Notes under the pieces: model-generated | Told to the model about the DNA's origin: nothing | Databases searched by the model: none | Seen by the model: the letters and a program-made list of their open reading frames with translations, nothing else | Shown: positions 23,731 to 33,051 of the stretch, piece by piece | Position numbering within the stretch: the first letter of the stretch is position 1 | How the letters are laid out: every line of letters starts with the position of its first letter | Translations under genes and position numbers: made by a program | Assembly (NCBI GenBank): GCA_030737835.1 | Contig: CM060848.1 | Span: forward strand, 7,772,063 to 7,836,062 | Source of the DNA: Acorus gramineus | Lineage: Eukaryota > Streptophyta > Magnoliopsida > Acorales > Acoraceae | DNA: 64,000 nucleotides | Reading direction: 5' to 3'

Positions 23731-26657
23731 ACTTTTGTCACGCCCCAGGGCGGCCAACCCCGGGACGCGGCAAATGTATATATATCATATCAGAAACCTA
23801 CACAGGAGGTCAAATGCATATACTCTAAACCACAAATAAAATGACAACACATATCAAATAGGGCTGACATAATATATATACAATATAGCGGAAGCAAAAG
23901 ACTGAATCTGTGAATAAACATTCTACAGACTCGATACTCAATCATACGTCCTGTGAGAGCCAATATACACAAATAACAACTGAATATATACAACACGTGC
24001 TCAGCACGGAAATAAAATACATACAAGAGAAAGGGATGCTGATAGCCTCTGGTACTCGCGGACGTAGCGCTGCTCCGCTACTGAAGAAATCCCTCGGAAA
24101 GCTCCAACTGCTGCTCCGGCTCAGCTCAGGCTCAGTGACCACTGGGGAAAAACATGTGCGAGGGGTGAGCCACACGCTCAGTGAACAGCACAACCCACGC
24201 AACACAGACAATATTTACCAATATTCCATTATTTTATCCAGCCATCAATACATAACAACACAAATCCAGTGGTTCGTACTTCGCCGAACCACCACACCCT
24301 CACCCTCACCCATCCATGGGTGACATAGGATTTTGGGACTGATAATCATCTATTCACAAATCCAGTAGGTCGCTCATCGCCAACCCACTACACCCTCACC
24401 CTCACCCTCACGGGTGACATAGGATTTTGGGACTGACTAGGCTGTTGGTCACCCTTGGTCCACCGATAGTCTCTCCCTCCACTCCGTAGGCCGCCTGGTC
24501 TACTCCCACATTCAGCACAGTCCGTCACCTCATCAGGAGGTGCCTACTAATGGGAGCCCTCTGTCAGGAAGGCCCTGTCTAACGCTGAGGGTAGCCTCCA
24601 CCGGATCCAACGCAGGGAACAGAACAGCCTATCCATACGCATATGATCCACTCGGATCCGCCGACTACACGCCTCAACAACTCAATGTCATGAACTCTCA
24701 GAATTCTCCAGCGCGCATCCAAGATGCGGGGAAACAATCAAAAGCAGTGTTGGAATATCACTGGGGGAAAGAAACTCGGGAGGGCGGCGTGAGTTCCCGA
24801 TACAGGGTACCCCGACAACCAAACAAGGAACACGGAGTACCCTAACACGGGTCTCACCGCTGTCCTCGCAAGGTCCCTCCCCTATAATATTCACTACTCA
24901 TGCTAATAATCATACTAATCATACAACATTACTTATAATATTATTGGGACTAGAAACCTTGGGAGGGCAGCCTGAGGTCCCGATACAGGACATCCCGACA
25001 ACCAAACAAGGAACACGGAGTACCCTAACACGGGTCTCAGCGTTGACCTCGCAAGGCTCCTCCCTATAATATTATCCTAAGGCATGCGATCTAACAGATA
25101 CCAGCATTTAATTTAATAAATAAAACTAGTAGGACGCATGCATAGGCCGGGTTTCCTAGCATGTAAACAGGGGACATGCTGCATGGCTCATACGCATATC
25201 CTAAGGGTGCAAGTCCCTAACATGCAAAGACTAGGGAAGCATGCATTCTACACATAAATCATACAAGCATGGATTACATATTATTGCAGGTAATATTTAT
25301 CCATGGCGCCCCAGGAGAGGTCGGTATACGCCCCAAGTGCGTACAACGCCTCTCTACTGGGTTGGATTGTCCCACTCACCAGTATCGGGGTCGTCGCGCG
25401 ACCGTCCGTCTAGATCTGCAAGACAGACATTCAATATGGTGAGTTAAAATCCATAAATACCACAAAATACATAAACCCACAACTAAACTCCCAACACTCG
25501 GGCAAACGTGCATACGACCCGCACGCACGCTAGCCCGAGCACTCCGGCAACCACCCGCACGGCCGGCAACCACCCGCACGGCCACCCGACCGCCCGGACG
25601 CGCCGCCGCGCCTCAGCCCGCGCACTCCGCGCACCGCCCGGGGCTCCGTGCGTCCACCGAGCCCAGCCGCGGCAGCCCGCACGCGCCCCGCACGCCGTGC
25701 GCTGGCCCGCGAGCACCCCGCACGCCCCCGCGCGCGCGCCTCGCCCCCGCGCACACCATCCCTGCCTTGCCGCGACCCGCGCACGCCTCGCGCACGCCTC
25801 CTCGCCCCGCGCGCACCCCGCGCGCACCTCCGCCACCTCCTCCGCGCGCACCTCGCGCGTCCAGCCCCTCCGGCAGCACCTCCGCGCGCACCTCGTGCGT
25901 CCAGCACCTCCGGCAGCACCTCCGCGCGCACCTCGCGCGACCTGCTCCACGCGCACCAGCCGCCCAGCTCGCCCAGCACCGGCCTCTGCTCGCCCAGCAC
26001 CGGCCTCTGCTCGCCCAGCACCGGCCACTGCTCGCCCAGCACCGGCCAGCACCTCCGCGCGCGCCCAGACCAGCGCCCAGACCAGCTCTTCCCCAGCGCA
26101 CGCCGCCAGCCCCTGCGCCCGAGCTACCCGAGGCCACCAGCCCACACTCCTGCGTTGCCTGCCCCTCCAGCACACCCGCACGACCAAGACGGCCAGCCCC
26201 CGACCCGCGCACGCCCGTGCGCATGCCGCGCGCACGCACGCCCGCGCGCGCACGCGCATCCCCGCACGCGCCCAGCTCACGCGCGGCCTGGGCTGCTGCC
26301 GCCGCTGCTTGCTGCCCGGGGCAGTGTCCCTGCCAGCCGAGCACCTCCAACCACCCCTCCCACTGCCGCCGGCCACCTCCAACCACCTCCGACCCTCCTC
26401 CGACGGCCACCCACCGCCGCCGACCACCACCCAACCCCAAATCCACCTCTTAACATACATCTATACAAGAAAAGAGAGGAAAAAGGCTTACCAATGGGAG
26501 GAAGAGAAGTCCGGTTGCTCTCCGCGCACCGAAACCTCTCCCAAAAGGCTTCCAACGCCCGGATCTACACGGCCCTCTGATTTGGGTCGAAACAGGGAAG
26601 AAGAGAGGGGGGACGGAGGGGCAAATCTCACCGGAATCCGGATTTGAAAGCACCGGG

Positions 26658-26682
26658 GTGTAGATCGGGACCCGATCTACAC
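26658..26682. repeat. Conserved palindrome, E2 5' LTR copy
   Basis: GTGTAGATCGGG, one base, CCCGATCTACAC: 12-bp perfect arms. It is the third copy in the window, and flanking bases vary more than the arms do. Confidence 0.85.
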
Positions 26683-26811
26683 TTCCTATGCTTTAGGTTT
26701 TAAGCTTTGAGGGCTCTAGGAGGCTCAAACGGAAGAAAAACGGAGAAGGGGAGAGGGGAAATCACGTCGGGAGGGATGATGAATAGTGTAGGGGTGATTT
26801 TTTTATTTCTA

Positions 26812-26819
26812 TTTATATA
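26812..26819 (-). promoter_or_regulatory. TATA box of E2 5' LTR
   Basis: The minus strand reads CTCTATATAAATAG at the same distance from the LTR start as in the 3' LTR. It would start the genomic RNA of E2 upstream of the palindrome. Confidence 0.5.
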
Positions 26820-27082
26820 GAGCGCGACTTAAAATACCCGGATACGCCCCGGAACTGCGAAATTTTGCAAACGATGCCGGAATTCGATGAAACTTTCATG
26901 AGAGGTCTAAAATGGCGCCAGGACACCAAATATGCAGTTAGATTTTTAATCGGAGTTCTCTAACTCAGGATGATAGCTAACAGTCCAACAATTAGCGGTT
27001 CCGATCGAAAATCGAAAAAAACAAAAAACTGCCAGAACGCTCCAACGGTTACCAGCTGGCTAAAAGTGACACATATATAACG

Positions 27083-28053
27083 ATGGATAGGCTGTTCTAA
27101 TCCCTTCGTTGGATCCGTGTAGAGACTACCCCAGCGTTAGACAGGGCCTTCCGTGCAGGGGCTCCCATTAGTAGGCACCTCCTGATTTGGTTTCGGACTG
27201 TGCTGAATGTGGGAGTGGCCAAACGACCTACGGAGTGGGGAGAGACTATCGGTGGACCAAGGGTGACCAACAGCCTAGTCAGTCCCAATACAGTCCCAAT
27301 ATCCTATGTCACCATATTGAGGGGTGAGGGTGCGGGATGCGGTGGGCCGGCGATGTAGCGACCCACTGGATTGTAAGTCCCAATATCCTAGGTCACCCTA
27401 TTGAGGGGTGAGGGTGAGGGTGTAGTGGGTTGGCGATAGCGACCCGCTGGTTTTGTGTAGTTAGTCCCAATATCCTACGTCACCCATTGAGGGGTGAGGG
27501 TGAGGGTGTGGTGGTTCGGCGAAGTACGAACCACTGGATTATGTTGTTATGTATTGATGGCTGGATAAAATAACTGGATGTGGTAAATATAAATTGTGAT
27601 GCATGGGTTGTGCTGTTCACTGAGCGTGTGGCTCACCCCTCGCATAATATTTTTCTCCAGTGTCATCTGAGTCGGATCTGGAGGAGGAGCTCCCCGAGGG
27701 ACTTCATCAGTAGCGGAGTAGCGCCACGTCCCGCGAGTATCAGAGGCTATCAGCATTCCTTTTGCTTGTATGTATTATATTCCGTGCTTGGGCACGTGTT
27801 TGTATATGTAGTTGATTATCTTTGTGTATATTGGCTCTCACAGGACAGATGATTGTGTATCGAGTCTGTAATATGTTTTTGAATTACAGACTCAGTTTTT
27901 AGCTTCCGCATTTGGTGTATATATTATGTCAACCTTGCTTTTATCTGTGTTGTCATTTTTAGCTGTTGTGTGAGTATGTTATTGAACTCCTGTTTACTGA
28001 TATCATATATACACTTGCCGCGTCCCGGGGTCGGCCGGCCCTAGGGCGTGACA
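27083..28053 (+). mobile_element. Family B LTR, plus-sense, 3' part
   Basis: It is the reverse complement of the sense-terminal part of the E2 LTRs (17623-18540) and ends ccctagggcgtgaca at 28053. It resumes the plus-sense LTR broken at 17622, but overlaps it by about 48 bases with several mismatches, so the two halves are either different copies or were joined by recombination. Confidence 0.7.
27284..27545 (+). repeat. Three-copy repeat of about 86 bases with G-rich core
   Basis: Each copy runs: tcccaatatcct, gtcacc, attgaggggtgagggt, then a short hairpin such as gtggttcggcgaagtacgaaccac split around a loop. The G-rich core is a variant of the GGGTGA motif seen throughout LTR families A and B. 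It lies within the family B LTR end. Confidence 0.75.
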
Positions 28054-28059
28054 ACTTTA

Positions 28060-28194
28060 ATGATATCAGCATTATCCCATATACCGAGTAGTCCTTCTGG
28101 ACACTATATTGAGATGGCCATAGAGGAATGCTTGGATTTGGATAGGTTCAACCCAGAGTGGAATGCCATTGCCTGTACTGAAAGTAACTTCTAG
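28060..28194 (+). other. Coding-like 44-codon scrap
   Basis: ATG at 28060, seven bases after the LTR end, opens 44 codons. The sequence GHYIEMAIEECLDLDRF followed by NPEWNAIACTESNF has normal amino-acid composition, unlike the surrounding AT-rich DNA. I do not recognise the family. It may be an exon remnant of a host gene disrupted by the LTR, or part of a mobile element. The first residues overlap the LTR border, so the ATG itself may be accidental. Confidence 0.3.
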
Positions 28195-28195
28195 T

Positions 28196-28273
28196 ATGCT
28201 AGATCAACTAAAGGGTTGCAAAATCAAATTCTGAGCTAATTATTTGTTTGCAACCCTTTAGTTGATCTAGCAT
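28196..28273. repeat. Perfect 27-bp inverted repeat (hairpin)
   Basis: Arms 28196-28222 and 28247-28273 are exact reverse complements (tgctagatcaactaaagggt with ttgcaaa in the left arm), separated by a 24-base loop. It begins two bases after the stop codon of the preceding open frame. As RNA it would form a stable stem; as DNA it may be a small foldback. Confidence 0.9.
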
Positions 28274-28571
28274 TTGTTTGCCAATTATTTTTATCACTTA
28301 TTTTTCTTCTTAATTAGATAAAGGCTAAGTTCAGATTGTTCAAGTAGCATATCAACACATGAAGATGCTTCTGTTGCCTGAATATGATCAAAATTAACAA
28401 ATTTTTTTTCATTATTCTACGTATTGGTTTTGGTAAATATATGAGTACTGTTCCATCTCATTGGGTATTCTAGTGCCACCTCTAAAGAATAAAAATTGTA
28501 GCACTGGATATTTTATTGGGAATTGCAGGTCTGTTTATATTTGGACTACTTTTAATTTAATTTAAGCTTAG

Positions 28572-28724
28572 ATCCTAGAAGAGGAAGCTTCTAATGCACA
28601 AATAAAGGATTTTCCTTTTGGTTTTTTTCCACTTGGAGTAACCCCAGACCTCAATCAACTAGAAGCTTTTACAGGTTGGGATTCCAAGCTTGATTGGGAG
28701 GTAGTGAAAGTAACTGAGTTTTAA
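28572..28724 (+). other. Exon-like coding scrap, 50 codons
   Basis: It follows an AG acceptor-like sequence at 28570-28571 and is open to TAA at 28724. It reads ILEEEASNAQIKDFPFGFF, PLGVTPDLNQLEAFTGWDSK and LDWEVVKVTEF. The composition is protein-like. The family is not recognised; together with the scrap at 28060 it could be the end of a decayed gene on the plus strand. Confidence 0.3.
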
Positions 28725-28889
28725 CAATAAAAAAAACAAAGCTTGCAAAGGTGTTGGTAGACTATGATTTATGTGGACTCAAGGGGAAAGCTTGTCAATG
28801 TCTCAAATTACAATTGGACTAGCATATAATTCACATTTAATGGATATGGAACATAAACATCTTCTTACTAAATGTTTAGGTGCAGAAGA

Positions 28890-29460
28890 AATAAAAAGAT
28901 TTTGAACTGCACAACCTAAGAATCAAACAACATAACATATATTCCAAACTACATGTCCCATTAATTTTTCAAAATCGCATAATCTATTTATGGAACTACA
29001 CAACATTAGAATCGAATTGCACGACTTATGAATCAAATTGCACAACATTGATCACCTTATTTTGTGCCAATTCACTTGATTTCTTAGACTTCATCACCTT
29101 CTTCTTCACCATTTTATCTGCACATACAAACATATGTTAATGTCTCAAAAATTTAAAAATTGCATTTCATTTATACTTGTGTTCATTCACCGATTAAATT
29201 AAAATTCCCAGAGACATGAATAAGCAACTACACTACTCATGAAATGAACCGAAGCACTTGTTAATCGAACTGGAGCACTTGTTATAATCGAACTGAAGCA
29301 TTTGTTAATTGAATTGGACTATTTGAAATAATGAAAATATAGTACTACATTGAAATGAACCAAGTGATGAATCAAACTACACTACTCATGAAACGAACTG
29401 AACCACTTGTTAATCAAACTAGAGCACTTTTTAATTGAACTGGACTATTTGAAATAATGT
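28890..29460. repeat. Cluster of degenerate ~20-bp repeats and a 150-bp duplication
   Basis: Variants of gaactgcacaac-taagaatc and aatcgaactggagcacttgt recur at least ten times. A larger imperfect duplication (about 29226-29336 and 29376-29459) shares actacactactcatgaaa and ggactatttgaaataatg. The pattern resembles subterminal repeats of a DNA transposon, but no terminal inverted repeats were identified. Confidence 0.45.
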
Positions 29461-29698
29461 ACAATAATATATTAAAGAAAATCACTTTCCTTATATTAAA
29501 CAAAATATAACCGATTAAGTATTGCACACCTATAATTTCTAACAAATCTAGTAATCTAAGGTTCCAAAAATTAATACCCATATTAAATAAAATCATTTTG
29601 AAATACTTTGATAAAAATGTCCATTTAAAATACATAGACTATAAAAAAAATAGTCATCAAGATCGGAGACCCTTATTAACCAAGAAAATAACCTCCTT

Positions 29699-29802
29699 AT
29701 CAATGAGAAATCGCATTTTATTTTCAGCCCTAATTTAGTCCAGCATCAATTCCACTTCATCAATGAGAAATCTCATTTTATTTTCAGCCCTAATTTCAGT
29801 CC
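29699..29802 (+). repeat. Tandem duplication, 60-bp unit
   Basis: tcaatgagaaatcgcatttt followed by attttcagccctaattt is repeated exactly 60 bases later with one or two differences. Confidence 0.85.
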
Positions 29803-30846
29803 TACCACAGACTTATTGAAAAACAGAGACATGGAGTTGCCAACCTACCACAAAGACAGAGATTAGGGGACCGACAGGAGGAGGACGATCGGTGCGGTTG
29901 GTTAGTCGTCGTTGGAGATGATGATGTCTCTTAGTCCTAGTTGGTGATGATGATGATGAAGGGGTGAAGAAGTGTTTTTGGTTGGGTAGTATGAGGAGAG
30001 AGGGAGGGAGGGAAAGAGTATTTTGGGGGAAACAAAAAACGGGGAGAGGGTTTCATTGGGTTTAATTGACGGTAATGTCCGTCACCAAAGTTTGTTCACT
30101 TTTTTTTTTAAACGTCTACGTGTCAAGCAAGGAGTGGCTACTGACTGAACTGACGACCTTCAGTTCTGAGGGGATACGGATCCTTATCTATTGTGTAGGA
30201 AATTTTTTAGGTGATATGGTTATTTTTTGAACTTTTTAAACTGTTATTTAACTTTTATTTATTTATAATAATAACATATAAAAGAAACAAAGGTCACATT
30301 GAAAGAGATTTTAGGTGATAAGATTATTTAGTGAACCTTTTGTTGCAGCTTAAATTTACTAATTATATATTATAACTTATAGATTATAGATTATAACTTT
30401 TCTGATAAGCAGTTGACATGTTTGTTGTAGCTGTTGAAAAACAGAGAATAAGTGGTTGTGGATATTTGTTTGAATAAGCTGTAAAATAGCTTTTCGCTGT
30501 GTAATTGTCAAAAATACTCCTTTCAAATATAGAAGTTCAATTTAATTTATATTTGATGAAAGAATGTGGTTTTACTTATAAAATTAATTTTATGAATATT
30601 TAAAAGACAAATTAATATAACATAAATAAAAGTTCAAGTTCACTGCAACATTAAATAATATATAAAAAAATAATGAAATAATGCATGCATTTCACATTAA
30701 TTAAAAAATAGAAATTGAGAGACAAAAACATTGAAATTGATCTCTATTAATAAAAAAACACAAGTGAATATTCTAGCCACATTTCAAATTTTACCAAAAA
30801 CAAAAATACAACAGTAGATGACATGTCACATTTCAACAATGGATAT

Positions 30847-30877
<31 letters not shown>

Positions 30878-30899
30878 TCATTCACTGGTCTTGAATTGT
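29803..30899. other. AT-rich intergenic stretch
   Basis: A purine-rich segment at 29860-30080 reads, on the minus strand, like a pyrimidine-rich 5' leader with TCATCATCATCA, but no coding frame follows. The rest is AT-rich with long A/T runs and a (TC)13-like tract at 30852-30878. No gene was seen. Confidence 0.4.
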
Positions 30900-31800
30900 T
30901 CTGTCATAAGGGCACGGCTATCCCCACTAAGTATTTTTCTTACCCCACCAATCGAGAAAAAAAAATCGGTGTTTTATCTTTTTCCACCGATCCGGCCAGG
31001 TCGACCAGATTTGGTCGCCACTTCAGATTTTGGACGACCCGACTTGGTCGTCATTTCAGATTTTGGGCGACCGGACTTGGTCGTCATTTCAAGTTTTGGG
31101 CGACCGAACTTGGTCGAACAGGATTTGTAATAAAGTTTATAATTTTTTTTCTTGGAAACATAATCCCATGACGTATATCTTCCTTGAATCCTTCATACCA
31201 CTCCAAGTCTGAGTTGTAATGTAAGAAGAATCAATTATTATTATTAAATGTAGAATATAAGAACAATTTTTTTTTATATAAGTGACGGACTAATTTTCAA
31301 AAGCCAAATATATAATGTGTTTGGATCAACTTATAGGTTTTTTTTTGTTTTCAAACGAAGAATCCTCTTAACTACGAATTCAAACGAAACTTAAAAATGA
31401 TATATATTTGTCTAATAAGATATTTTTCTATAAAAATTTGAATTAATTGAAAGTATACCTACTTACATTTTTTTCAGCCCCTTAGCTGTTGTTTGGATAA
31501 AAGAATAAATGTAGACTATGATGGATAAACCAAAAAGTTATTTGTTTACAAAAAATATGTAGATATAGTTTTGAACCATGTTCGACCAATTATAGTCGCC
31601 CAAAGCCTGAAATTGCGACCAAGTCCGGTCGTCCAAAACCTGAAATTGTGACCAAGTTCGGTAACCCAAAATATGAAATGGTGACCAAATTTGGTCGACC
31701 TGGATTGGTAGGAACAACCAAACACCGTTTTTTTTTTTTTTTTTTTTTTGATTGGTGGGGTAAGAAAAACGCTTGGTGGGAATAGACGCGCCCTTGTCAT
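30900..31800. mobile_element. Foldback-like element with 33-bp subrepeats in both arms
   Basis: Left arm about 30900-31125 and right arm about 31570-31800 are inverted copies of one another: both contain ttcttaccccaccaatc, an A-run, cggtgtt, then 33-bp units starting ttggtcg at 31011, 31044, 31077 and 31110 on plus, and at 31688, 31655, 31622 and 31589 on minus. About 440 AT-rich bases separate the arms. Long inverted arms made of short tandem units are characteristic of plant foldback elements. Two inverted MITE copies are the alternative. Open frames in the arms are an 11-residue periodic reading of the 33-mer and not a gene. Confidence 0.55.
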
Positions 31801-32144
31801 AATCGGTGATGGTTTGGGAAGATGAGAGGGAGATAAGACCGTCTTTAATGAATAAAGTGAAGGGTAGGACTATCTAATAGAATTTTTCTTATATAAGTTA
31901 TAATATGAAAAGCATTGTCAACCTAGTTTAAAAATTATGATTTTTTAAAGTTATTTTAAACTTAAATAAGTTTTAAAAAACATGCAATAACTAGTTATTT
32001 TAAATTAAAAACTATAATCTACGGCTTATGAGTTTTAACAAACATGAACATAATCTTATAAAACTTTTATTTTTTTAAAAAATAATCATATATCAAAAAA
32101 GAAAAACTTTTATTTATTAAATTTCAGTATGTTTATAGTATTAA

Positions 32145-32187
<43 letters not shown>

Positions 32188-32807
32188 TTTTTCGAATTTA
32201 TAGAACCAAACATTACAAAACAATTTCTTGTTAACATTTCATAGGAAAGCAAGCAAGCAACATAAATAATTTTCCGTAAAATAATTTCAATACTACTAAA
32301 CACCTACAATAGATTTCCTTTTCTAGAAAAAAAATTTTATGTAAAAGAAAATCCATAAAAAGTCAAATTTTATAACATAAGAAAACATTTGCATTAATTT
32401 TTGGAAAAAACTGTTAGAATTGATTATTCTTACATTTCTTTTTAGTCTCAAACATGTTTTTATAAATGTTTTAAGCTATATATATTTGTCAAATAAATAT
32501 AAAAAAATATCTAAAAACTGTTATTTTCATTTCCTTTTCTCTGTAGTTTCATAATAGAATCACTGAAAAAATGAACTGAAGATCACAATCTCAACAAAAT
32601 TTCCAGTAAAACTCACATTTCCCATTCAAAATGGTTGGTATTATAAATCAATCAGCCTGATACATATATAATTGTACAAAAAATTATACCTACATATATA
32701 TAAAGAGAATTGACCGTAACCAACAAACATGATTTGCAAAAGCATCCCAGGCTGGGCATGAGTTGAGACTGAACCGTGCCTGCAACACGACCGCATTTGT
32801 CAAGCTT
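31801..32807. other. AT-rich intergenic / EXO84C 3' flank
   Basis: An A/T-dominated stretch with an (AT)n microsatellite at about 32148-32185. The part next to 32807 should include the EXO84C 3' untranslated region, whose end could not be placed. No other gene was seen. Confidence 0.5.
32148..32185. repeat. (AT)n microsatellite, about 19 units
   Basis: An uninterrupted alternation of A and T follows ttaaattt and ends at aagttttt. Confidence 0.9.
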
Positions 32808-33051
32808 CTACGACTCAGGGTCAGTCAAGTATACGGGGCTATCCGTCTCGCCCATGTTTGCAGAAGCAAAAGAATCGACCGACTCTGCGATGGATGGGCT
32901 TGAAATTGTGTCCTCCGAGCCAGAGATCTCAACGTCGTGGATAACTATGTGTTCATCAGCCTCTGATGATTCCGAACCCGACGTCCCCAGAAGAAGCTTG
33001 TTGATGGCCGCCTTTGCAGTGTCTACGAACCACTCATCCTCCGGAAGAGCA
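32808..33051 (-). CDS. EXO84C: EXO84C exon 7 (terminal)
   Basis: After a ctttag acceptor it codes [20 protein letters not shown], then an acidic, Ser-rich tail ending YLTDPES and a stop at 32808-32810. The intron before it is only 98 bases, unlike the others. Confidence 0.88.

Larger units (their letters stand above)
17623..27082 (-). mobile_element. E2: non-autonomous Ty3/gypsy retrotransposon, family B
   Basis: A minus-sense element of 9.46 kb with two nearly equal LTRs (3335 and 3347 bases), primer-binding site, gag remains and polypurine tract. The interior is only 2.78 kb: gag is largely present but frameshifted, protease is just begun, RT, RNase H and integrase core are absent, and a short pol 3' end remains. 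Parts of the missing region are occupied by LTR-like sequence. The two LTRs are very similar along their length, suggesting recent insertion, yet no 5-bp target duplication is visible (ctacc on the left, atgga on the right). Confidence 0.8.
23736..27082 (-). repeat. E2 5' LTR
   Basis: Sense end GGGGCGTGACA at 23736. The sense start should be TGTTATATATG at 27082 but reads CGTTATATATG, a T-to-C change of the first base. It carries all the modules of the 3' LTR, including TATA box, palindrome, CpG block (26430-25525) and two-copy module. In its leader the sequence at 26440-26640 differs more from the 3' LTR than elsewhere. Confidence 0.85.

Noticed and set aside
25483-26660. Frames of up to 379 codons in the E2 5' LTR
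   Set aside because: Same low-complexity reading as in the 3' LTR; length differences come from indels in repeats.
30818-31171. 117-codon frame with an 11-residue repeat (FGRHFRFWATG)
   Set aside because: A periodic reading of the 33-bp repeat; the same motif is on the opposite strand of the inverted arm, as expected from repeats and not from a gene.
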